Part shown: positions 57,584-64,000 of the stretch, one piece after another | How the letters are laid out: every line of letters starts with the position of its first letter | How positions within the stretch are numbered: position 1 is the first letter of the stretch | Assembly: GCA_015488755.1 (NCBI GenBank) | Contig: WFNB01000119.1 | Span: 1 to 64,000 of the forward strand | Direction: 5' to 3' | Length of the DNA stretch: 64,000 nucleotides | From: Gammaproteobacteria bacterium | Lineage (GTDB): Bacteria; Pseudomonadota; Gammaproteobacteria; GRL18 | The notes under the pieces: model-generated | What the model was told of the DNA's origin: nothing | Seen by the model: only the letters and a program-made list of their open reading frames with translations | Database searches by the model: none | Position numbers and translations under genes: made by a program

Positions 57584-60500
57584 ATGTTTGCAAAAAAAGT
57601 AATTTTTATCAATTGGGGAAATATCCCTCTGCTTGACTTTGAGTTTGGCCCCATTAATTTATTCTCTGGTGGCAATGGCTCAGGTAAAACAACCGCTGCT
57701 GATGGTATTCAAAGCATTATGACTGCGGCACATGAAAATCTCTACAATTACAACCCGGGTCAGGATGAAACCACTCAACGAGGTCGCCGTGGCAAACAGG
57801 TAAGAACTTTGGCTTCTTATCTCTTAGGTTGTGATGATGGCAGTTATGCTCGCCCTTGGAATACAGATGGTTATCTTGTTGCTGTCTTTCACCCCACCCA
57901 AGGTGAAACAGCCGAACCCTTCAGCGCTATTATGGCCATGCGTGCTCATATTGATCAGTCCAGTCAACAAAAGCAAGCTCGTTTGGATAATTTAAGTTTT
58001 TTTATTCTACAAGGTGACATGCTTGAACAAGACGATTTTATTCAACTTGATGAGCATAAAAAACAGCACATCATTCCCATTAATGATATCCAAAATACAT
58101 TAAAGCAACGCTATGGTGAAAACACGGTTGAATATTATAGCAAAAAGAGACCCTATTTAAGACGTTTATATGCGGCTCTAAGAGGTAAAACAGATGCTGT
58201 CTCTGATCGCGAAGCCATGCATGCTGCAAAAACCTTTTCTTCTTTTATGGCATACAAACCTGTTAAAAGCATTAATGATTTTGTTGCCCATGAGATTTTA
58301 GAAAATAAAGACATGAGTGATGCTGTGCATGATATTTCAGATGCTATGAAAACCATTCATGGTATGGAAGAAGATGCTCGCTTTATTATTAGAGCAATTG
58401 ATTTACTGCAAACCACTGAACAACATTGCCATACATATATGACTCATTGGATTGACTCAATGGTTAATCAATACAAAGAAGCTCGCTATAATGCTCTACT
58501 GAATCAATCTGATTATATTCAAGCAAAAAAAGAACAACATCATATTTTTGAAGCCATTATCGATCATGAAAATAAAATTGCTATTAACGAAGATCGACGT
58601 CAACAAAGCCACCAAGAAATTATTACTCTTGAAGCACAGCGCCAAGGCATTAAAGCACTTAAAGACAAAGATGAATTACAAACCACAATCACACATCATA
58701 ATGAGCAGCTAGGCAAACAAAGCACTCCGTTATTAGAACAAAATTTTCTACTCACTAAAAATACTCAAAGTAGCTCTGATTTATTAAAGCAATTACAAAA
58801 AAGCAATTTAGGAACCGATATTCCTGCCTTTGATAACAAAGAATTAATTACTCAACTAGGTAAAGTCATTGCTCTTAAACATACATCTGAAATTGATCTA
58901 CACAGTTTATTGGGAAGTGACTGGATTGATATTTCCCCTTTAGAAAATCATTTAGATAAGGCCTTAATTGCCGAACAAGATCATAATCATTTAGTACATT
59001 TATTGCAAAGTAATGATGTACATAAAAATGGGGTTAGCTTGCGTGATCAATTACAACAACTATTAAATCAGCAAAAACATCAATTACAACACAACCAACA
59101 TAGAATTGAGCAAAAACAACAAGAAATTGATGCGCTAGAGAGTCATAAAATCACCTATCCTCATTATGTACAAGCTGCCTTAAATAGCATCGAACAACAA
59201 TGCCCAGAAGCAGATCCTCGTGTACTATGTGACTATGTTGAAATATCTGATCCTCAATGGCAAATGGCCATTGAGGGTTATCTTGGTGGTGCTCGTTATT
59301 CTATTTTAGTTGCTCCTGAATATGAAGCACAAGCAATGACGATTGTACGCAATATGCCCGGTGGCAATCGTATTCGAGCAAAAGTAATTCAGGGCAGTCG
59401 AGCTAAAAAAGATTTACAAAGGATCACTATTGCCAGTAACTCTATCGTTAATATTATGCATTTTGAACATAAAACAGCTGAATATTATTTAACTGCCTCT
59501 TATGGATCAGTATTACGAGTGGCCGATACAGAGGCTTTACGCAATACAGCACGAGGCATTACTAGCGAGGGTTTAGCTTGTGGCAGCTATAGTATGTGGC
59601 GTTGCGACTTAAATGATACGGAATTGGTTTTTGGTCAAGGCGCAAGGGAACGAGCACTATTAGCAAAGCAAGAAGAATTAATTAAACAAAGTAATGAAGC
59701 TAATAAATTACAACAAATTTACCATAGTAATAGAGATATTTTTAATTGTCTTGAACAAATAAAACCCCTTAATTATGTCAGCATCATTCATAGTATGCTA
59801 GAACATCATCGACGTTTACAATACGCTGAAAACGCACTTCATGATTTAGATGTAAGTGATTTTAATGAACTTGAAGAGCAATTAGATCAACAAAAATCCT
59901 ATTATGCTCAATTAGATGAACAGGAAAAAACACTTAACAAAGAACTCGGTGGCTTACAAGTTAAGCAACAAAAACAACAAGAAGTTGTCCACAACTTGAA
60001 TAGCGAGCAGGCTAATTATCAAAATCAAGTAGAGCAATGTGAAGCACAAATAAAAAAAATAAGCCGTATTCAAAGTGACTTTATCATTCAAGATATACTC
60101 GATCAAGCAGATGAGAAACTACAAATTGATCACTTTAGCTATGATAAAGAACACATTCAAGAAAAATTAAATAAAATGACCCTGATGATTGAACAATCTG
60201 TTATGGAACACAATCAGCATTGTAAAAATTATGATGCCATTGTCTATGATTCTGATTCATACACTCTGCATAGTCATGATTTTTTTAAGCGTATTAATCA
60301 GCTCTCTGGTGAAGTAGATAGCATAAAAAACCGTCTAAAAAATAATGTGCTAGCAGAAAAGAAAGATAAGCTTGCTAGCTTAAAAGAAGATTTTAATACG
60401 GCCTTTGTGACTCATTTATGCCATTCTATTTATCAAGCGATTAATGATGGTAAGAGGATCTTAGATGATCTTAATATTGAATTAGCCCATCATCGTTTTG

Positions 60501-61219
60501 GTACTGATCAAGAACGTTTTCGCTTTGCCTATCGTTGGGTACCAGAGTTTCAAGAATATTATAAATTTTTTAAAGAAGTGATCCAGCAACCCAATCTTGG
60601 TGATGGTACAACCTTATTTAATGCTGAGCTATCTAAAAATGCTAAAAAAATTCGAGATAAAATTCTCTCTATGTTATTAAATGAGGATGAACAAAAAGCC
60701 ATGCGTGAACTGGATCGCATCAGTGATTATCGCAACTACCGTCATTATGAAATTTATAAAGAACCCAAAGATAAGCAACCCATTGCCTTGAGTCAATATG
60801 GTACTGGTTCTGGAGGTCAGTTAGAAACACCTGCTTATATTATTCGCTCCGCAGCCATTACCTCTGCCTTTCGTTTTAATGAGGGTAATAGTCATTTACG
60901 TATGGTCATGGTCGATGAGGCATTTTCTAAAATGGATGAGGCTCGCTCAAGAGAGGTCATTAACTATTTAACCAATACCCTAGGATTGCAATTAATTTTT
61001 ATTATGCCCACCAGTAAATCGGGCCCTTTTATGGATTTAATCAGTAATCAATTTGTCTTTAGTAAATGTCCTATAACTAAAGCCAGAGGTGAATTACAGA
61101 CTCGTATGTTAGTGGATCGTAAAATTTGTGATCAAGAAAAACTTAAAGAATTATGGGCCAATCATAGAAAAACCATCCGCCACCAAGCCATGCTGGATTT
61201 TATGGAAGATTTATCCTAA
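57584..61219 (+). CDS. mksB: MksB/JetC-type SMC-like condensin ATPase
   Basis: 1211 residues. Walker A GNGSGKT at 30-36 within SGGNGSGKTTAADGIQSIM, long coiled coils (about 290-560 and 720-1000) around a hinge-like region (about 530-680; DPRVLCDYVEI, GYLGGARYSILV), the ABC signature GTGSGGQLETPAY near 1073, and Walker B RMVMVDEAFSKMDEARSR near 1107. Organises or extrudes DNA with MksE and MksF. A fourth gene encoding the TOPRIM nuclease MksG/JetD is missing; a small lipoprotein gene follows. This argues for a chromosome-organising condensin rather than an anti-plasmid Wadjet. Confidence 0.93.
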   Translation: MFAKKVIFINWGNIPLLDFEFGPINLFSGGNGSGKTTAADGIQSIMTAAHENLYNYNPGQDETTQRGRRGKQVRTLASYLLGCDDGSYARPWNTDGYLVAVFHPTQGETAEPFSAIMAMRAHIDQSSQQKQARLDNLSFFILQGDMLEQDDFIQLDEHKKQHIIPINDIQNTLKQRYGENTVEYYSKKRPYLRRLYAALRGKTDAVSDREAMHAAKTFSSFMAYKPVKSINDFVAHEILENKDMSDAVHDISDAMKTIHGMEEDARFIIRAIDLLQTTEQHCHTYMTHWIDSMVNQYKEARYNALLNQSDYIQAKKEQHHIFEAIIDHENKIAINEDRRQQSHQEIITLEAQRQGIKALKDKDELQTTITHHNEQLGKQSTPLLEQNFLLTKNTQSSSDLLKQLQKSNLGTDIPAFDNKELITQLGKVIALKHTSEIDLHSLLGSDWIDISPLENHLDKALIAEQDHNHLVHLLQSNDVHKNGVSLRDQLQQLLNQQKHQLQHNQHRIEQKQQEIDALESHKITYPHYVQAALNSIEQQCPEADPRVLCDYVEISDPQWQMAIEGYLGGARYSILVAPEYEAQAMTIVRNMPGGNRIRAKVIQGSRAKKDLQRITIASNSIVNIMHFEHKTAEYYLTASYGSVLRVADTEALRNTARGITSEGLACGSYSMWRCDLNDTELVFGQGARERALLAKQEELIKQSNEANKLQQIYHSNRDIFNCLEQIKPLNYVSIIHSMLEHHRRLQYAENALHDLDVSDFNELEEQLDQQKSYYAQLDEQEKTLNKELGGLQVKQQKQQEVVHNLNSEQANYQNQVEQCEAQIKKISRIQSDFIIQDILDQADEKLQIDHFSYDKEHIQEKLNKMTLMIEQSVMEHNQHCKNYDAIVYDSDSYTLHSHDFFKRINQLSGEVDSIKNRLKNNVLAEKKDKLASLKEDFNTAFVTHLCHSIYQAINDGKRILDDLNIELAHHRFGTDQERFRFAYRWVPEFQEYYKFFKEVIQQPNLGDGTTLFNAELSKNAKKIRDKILSMLLNEDEQKAMRELDRISDYRNYRHYEIYKEPKDKQPIALSQYGTGSGGQLETPAYIIRSAAITSAFRFNEGNSHLRMVMVDEAFSKMDEARSREVINYLTNTLGLQLIFIMPTSKSGPFMDLISNQFVFSKCPITKARGELQTRMLVDRKICDQEKLKELWANHRKTIRHQAMLDFMEDLS

Positions 61220-61256
61220 AGTGACTATTATTATAAACAATAAATGGAAACTGAGT

Positions 61257-61691
61257 ATGCAAAAAATATCTTTACAGCCAATTTACCTATTATTATTTTT
61301 GGTAATAGTGAGTTTTTTTACATCCGCTTGTAGCAGTAAAAATGAAAGTGATTTAGGTATTACCGAAGAGGTCTTGCAAAACGAATGGAAACCTATTATT
61401 CGTCAAGAATTAATTAATTTTTATAATACTCATTATATGGCTTCATTGTCTAATCCTGAACAAATGCTTGCCATGCTTAATAAAATTAATGCCCTTGAAA
61501 TTACTGAAATTTCATTAAAAGAGAGAGGCGCTAAAACAACCAGTTGGTCATTTAGTAACCAAAAAAGGGCTTCTTATATTCATATTGCTTATACTATGGG
61601 CGATGCCACACCACCTGATGGAATAACACAGCGTGATTTAAAAGTGATTATTTCAGGCATTAATCGTATTGATCGTGTAGAAGGTTTGTAA
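61257..61691 (+). CDS. Small putative lipoprotein of unknown function
   Basis: The ATG at 61257 gives 144 residues with a lipoprotein-type signal (LLLFLVIVSFFTSACSSKN; likely lipidated Cys after TSA). The listed longer ORF overlaps mksB and is not credible in its first 43 residues. The mature part is small and polar, with NEWKPIIRQELINFYNTHY and DATPPDGITQRDLKVIISG. I do not recognise the family. It sits 37 bp downstream of mksB, perhaps by chance. Confidence 0.7.
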   Translation: MQKISLQPIYLLLFLVIVSFFTSACSSKNESDLGITEEVLQNEWKPIIRQELINFYNTHYMASLSNPEQMLAMLNKINALEITEISLKERGAKTTSWSFSNQKRASYIHIAYTMGDATPPDGITQRDLKVIISGINRIDRVEGL

Positions 61692-61718
61692 TCACCTTAC
61701 TGTCAGCAAATAGTACGT

Positions 61719-61745
61719 ATTACTTAGCAATACAGAAACTGCTAA
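61719..61745 (-). repeat. att-like direct repeat, distal copy (duplicated mnmE 3' end)
   Basis: TTACTTAGCAATACAGAA followed by ACTGCTAA repeats the mnmE 3' end at 62703-62729 with one mismatch in 27 nt and in the same orientation. Read as codons it would encode the same C-terminus with Gly changed to Ala (SSFCIAK, then stop). Confidence 0.85.
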
Positions 61746-61868
61746 CTTCTCTTAATTAATTGATTATACTTAACTTTTACTTCCAAGCAGCGACAAAAAT
61801 ACACAAATAAGTACACATTTTAAAAACTTACCCTTAATCAGTAATGAATTAGAATAGTTTTGTATCAA

Positions 61869-61933
61869 TGTCAATTGACACTTACCTATCATAAATGCTA
61901 TTTTACATTATATTTATCGATACCTAAAAGGTA
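61869..61933 (+). promoter_or_regulatory. Two palindromes upstream of vapB (candidate autoregulatory operators)
   Basis: TGTCAATTGACA (61869-61880) is a perfect palindrome. TACCTAAAAGGTA (61921-61933) is a second one that includes the vapB ribosome site. VapBC complexes typically bind palindromes at their own promoter. Confidence 0.5.
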
Positions 61934-61938
61934 AAATT

Positions 61939-62169
61939 ATGATTTCAGCAAAACTATCCAGTAAATATCAAATAGCAATTCCAAAAGCCATTAGGGAAAA
62001 TATGGGTATCAAATCTGGACAACAATTTACTTTAATTACCAGAGGCTCAATCATTGAAATGATACCTATGCAATCAATTGATAATGCCCGAGGCTCTTTT
62101 TCTGAATTCAAAACAACAGATACAGTGAAACCAGAAGAATATCGTGACAGGCAGGATAGAAACCCATGA
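61939..62169 (+). CDS. vapB: VapB-type antitoxin (AbrB/SpoVT fold)
   Basis: 76 residues. The N-terminal AbrB/MazE-like swapped-hairpin domain reads AKLSSKYQIAIPKAIRENMG and KSGQQFTLITRGSIIEMIP. The polar C-terminal tail (TVKPEEYRDRQDRNP) would occupy the toxin. Its last 4 bp overlap vapC (ATGA). The numbered symbol within this large family is not assignable. Confidence 0.92.
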   Translation: MISAKLSSKYQIAIPKAIRENMGIKSGQQFTLITRGSIIEMIPMQSIDNARGSFSEFKTTDTVKPEEYRDRQDRNP

Positions 62170-62537
62170 TCTTGGTTGATACTTGTGGATGGATTGAGTG
62201 GTTAACTGACGGTATTCTTGCAAATAAATACAAATCTTATATGCAAGAGGTTGAATCTATTATTGTCCCAACTTCAGTACAATTTGAATTATATAAATGG
62301 GCAAGTAGAGTTAAAAACAAACAGGAAGCCTTAAAAGTCATCGCTTTAACCGAACAAGGAAAGGTCATTCCTTTAACTACTTCACTTTCGCTCCTATCTG
62401 GTGATTTAGCTCAGGAATATAAGCTGTCTTTTGCTGATGCAATTATTTATGCAACAGCCCAAAATGAACAAGTTGAACTTATCACTTCTGACGATCATTT
62501 TCTTAATTTACCTAGGGTTGTTTATTTTAAAAAATAA
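62166..62537 (+). CDS. vapC: VapC-type PIN-domain ribonuclease toxin
   Basis: 123 residues. PIN acidic residues seen: Asp in LVDTCGWIEWL, Glu in TSVQFELYKW, Asp in LSFADAIIYATA and Asp in LITSDDHFLNLP. Family members cleave specific tRNA or rRNA sites and are held in check by VapB. The gene looks intact. It lies inside the repeat-bounded segment beside mnmE. Confidence 0.93.
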   Translation: MILVDTCGWIEWLTDGILANKYKSYMQEVESIIVPTSVQFELYKWASRVKNKQEALKVIALTEQGKVIPLTTSLSLLSGDLAQEYKLSFADAIIYATAQNEQVELITSDDHFLNLPRVVYFKK

Positions 62538-62603
62538 AAACCAAATTCTTATTTATAGGTTCTTTTAAAAATTCAATAAAAAAGGGGGTAATTGACGCTA
62601 ATT

Positions 62604-62693
62604 TTAGTAAAAGCTCACTTCATCCAACTGGTTAAGGATATCATCTTCAACAAAACAAATTTTTTGATCGTTACCTGTTGCTGAATACGTTTT
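62604..62693 (-). pseudogene. Possible 3' gene fragment between vapC and mnmE
   Basis: Between two stops on the minus strand lies a 29-codon stretch, reading KTYSATGNDQKICFVEDD then ILNQLDEVSFY. Its composition looks protein-like, but no start codon or family is evident. It may be the tail of a gene lost from the island, or a chance frame. Confidence 0.2.
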
Positions 62694-62702
62694 TTAGGGT
62701 TG

Positions 62703-62729
62703 ATTACTTACCAATACAGAAACTGCTAA
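62703..62729 (-). repeat. att-like direct repeat, mnmE-proximal copy
   Basis: TTACTTACCAATACAGAA is the complement of the last six codons of mnmE, including the stop (FCIGK). It matches the 18-bp attachment site used by SGI1-type elements, as I recall that site. Confidence 0.85.
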
Positions 62730-64000
62730 AAATCCTTCCAAGTAAGTCATCCGAGGTGAATTCTCCCGTAATTTCGGAGAGGTAATTTTGCGCCTGACGT
62801 AATTCTTCAGCAAGAAGTTCTCCTGCTGAGAATTGTTGTAGTTGAACAAGTCCTTTTTCGACTGATTCTATGGCTTTATTAATGGCTTCTAAATGTCGGC
62901 GACGAGCCATAAAGCTACCTTCACCAGCATTTTGATAGCCCATAGATTTTTTAAGATGATCCTTAAGTAGTTCAATACCTTTTTGTTCTTTAGCTGATAG
63001 ATATATTGATGTAAGTCCTTTTTTTTCTATAATTTGTGGGGCTTTATCTGCTAAATCAATTTTATTATGTATTAATGTAATCGCAATAGTATCAGGAAAT
63101 TGTGCCAATAATTGCTTATTGTTTTGTTCATTATCAGAATTATTTTCATCCATTACCAATAATATTTGATCCGCCGTATCAATGACTTTCCAAGCACGTT
63201 CAATGCCTATTTTTTCAACTTCACAATTGCTTTCACGTAAACCAGCTGTATCAATAATATGCAAAGGCATACCATCAATATTAATTTCTTCTTTTAAGAC
63301 ATCTCTTGTCGTTCCAGCAATGTCGGTCACTATGGCAGATTCTTTACCTGATAGAGCATTAAGTAAGCTGGATTTTCCGGCATTAGGCTGACCTACAATG
63401 GCAACATTCATCCCTTCTCTTAATAAGCACCCTTGCTGTGCCTGAAGTAAAATATTTTTTAAATCTGATAAAATCATTTTAGTATCAGTTTCTACCTTAC
63501 CATCAGAAAGAAAATCAATTTCTTCTTCAGGAAAATCAATTGCTGCTTCAACATAAATACGTAATAAAATCAGTGCTTCAACCTGAGTATGTATTAATTT
63601 TGAAAAATCACCTTGTAAAGAACGTTGTGCTGATCGAGCTGCTTGTTCATTACTGGCATCGATTAAATCGGCAATGGCTTCTGCCTGAGCGAGATCGAGT
63701 TTATCATTTAAAAAAGCTCGCTCACTAAATTCCCCTGGTTTTGCTGCCTCTGCCCCAAGAGAAAAAACACGTTGTAATAGCATATCCATAACCACAGGAC
63801 CGCCATGACCTTGTAGCTCAACAACCTCTTCACCAGTAAACGAATGAGGAGCAGGGAAATATAAAACAATACCAGAATCAATAGTATGATTTTCTTTATC
63901 GAAAAAAGGTACGTAATGAGCATAACGTGGTTTAGGAGTTTGCTGAATAATTTCTTCAACAATTGCTAGAGATTTAGCTCCAGAGAGGCGAATAATACCT
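62704..64000 (-). CDS. mnmE: tRNA modification GTPase MnmE (N-terminus outside window)
   Basis: Works with MnmG to make the 5-carboxymethylaminomethyl group on wobble uridine. The listed ORF begins at an internal Met (63795), but the frame stays open to base 64000. There it reads [11 protein letters not shown], then [20 protein letters not shown], the normal N-terminal tetrahydrofolate-binding domain; only about 20 residues are missing. G-domain: [28 protein letters not shown] and HNKIDLAD. The C-terminus ends [11 protein letters not shown] with the essential Cys. Its 3' end is one copy of the att-like repeat. Confidence 0.98.
   Translation of the reverse strand, partial: GIIRLSGAKSLAIVEEIIQQTPKPRYAHYVPFFDKENHTIDSGIVLYFPAPHSFTGEEVVELQGHGGPVVMDMLLQRVFSLGAEAAKPGEFSERAFLNDKLDLAQAEAIADLIDASNEQAARSAQRSLQGDFSKLIHTQVEALILLRIYVEAAIDFPEEEIDFLSDGKVETDTKMILSDLKNILLQAQQGCLLREGMNVAIVGQPNAGKSSLLNALSGKESAIVTDIAGTTRDVLKEEINIDGMPLHIIDTAGLRESNCEVEKIGIERAWKVIDTADQILLVMDENNSDNEQNNKQLLAQFPDTIAITLIHNKIDLADKAPQIIEKKGLTSIYLSAKEQKGIELLKDHLKKSMGYQNAGEGSFMARRRHLEAINKAIESVEKGLVQLQQFSAGELLAEELRQAQNYLSEITGEFTSDDLLGRIFSSFCIGK

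Larger units (their letters stand above)
61719..62729. mobile_element. Minimal island or remnant at the mnmE attB site, carrying vapBC
   Basis: The 984-bp unit between the two 27-nt repeats contains vapB, vapC, and a possible gene fragment, and no integrase. The 18-bp end of mnmE (trmE/thdF) is the known attB of SGI1-family elements. The layout fits an element that has lost its recombination module, or a small passenger excised from a larger one. Confidence 0.6.

Noticed and set aside
55428-61219. Complete Wadjet anti-plasmid defence system
   Set aside because: The JetD/MksG nuclease gene is absent from the operon and from the rest of the window.
61128-61256. Upstream 43 residues of the lipoprotein ORF
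   Set aside because: They overlap mksB out of frame and would mask the lipoprotein signal; the ATG at 61257 fits better.
63708-63962. Separate 84-residue ORF at the right end
   Set aside because: It is a shadow frame; the mnmE frame is open to the window edge and encodes the conserved N-terminal domain.

Overview
The window reads as chromosomal core DNA of a low-GC gammaproteobacterium, probably aquatic and able to respire without oxygen. The evidence is gene order: aroQ-accB-accC-prmA-(zinc-ribbon DUF3426)-dusB-fis-purH, cutA-dsbD-tlpA, fxsA-groES-groEL, dapF-DUF484-xerC and ubiE-ubiJ-ubiB are classic gammaproteobacterial neighbourhoods. Genus cannot be fixed from the sequence alone. No tRNA, rRNA, CRISPR array or complete transposase gene was seen.

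Layout. 1-271: end of a lysine-rich histone H1-like gene built of 36-bp repeats. 0.35-9.5 kb (minus strand): fatty-acid, tRNA and ribosome modification, nucleoid and purine genes. 9.8-13.2 kb: cutA, a DsbD with two tandem sensor domains, and a TlpA-like thioredoxin. 13.4-16.1 kb: fxsA and groESL, the latter under a CIRCE-like operator with the -10 box inside it. 16.2-25.2 kb: a periplasmic double rhodanese, a MITE-like element, xerC/DUF484/dapF, hemW, the NAD(P)HX repair enzyme, ubiD, and an SH3-domain envelope gene broken at a 9-A run. 25.2-34.8 kb: oligopeptidase A, DNA polymerase II, class I fumarase, a peroxiredoxin-glutaredoxin hybrid lying between two inverted, nearly identical MITE-like repeats, oxyR, and a secreted metallo-hydrolase. 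34.9-38.0 kb: ubiE-ubiJ-ubiB.

38.1-45.2 kb is the least familiar block. It encodes a GYF+AIM24 protein, a DUF533/TerB-like protein, a 1319-residue protein with a kinase domain, and a divergent TMEM43-like membrane protein. Three of the four share proline-rich low-complexity segments, and one carries a GYF domain, a fold known to bind proline-rich peptides. I propose these form one membrane-linked stress or envelope system. 45.5-51.2 kb: a second rhodanese, a chemoreceptor, a GIY-YIG protein and a transglutaminase/DUF58 pair.

51.6-55.2 kb is a Wolinella-type fumarate reductase operon (frdCAB) whose cytochrome b keeps all four haem histidines but has Val where the Wolinella enzyme has Glu180. 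55.4-61.2 kb is an MksF-MksE-MksB condensin operon without the MksG/JetD nuclease. The right end holds a vapBC toxin-antitoxin pair inside a segment of about 1 kb, bounded by a 27-nt direct repeat of the mnmE 3' end. That is the kind of site used by SGI1-type integrative elements, so this looks like a remnant or minimal island. mnmE itself runs off the window.

Functionally the window combines ubiquinone synthesis, fumarate/succinate chemistry, peroxide defence, thiol-redox maintenance and chromosome organisation.
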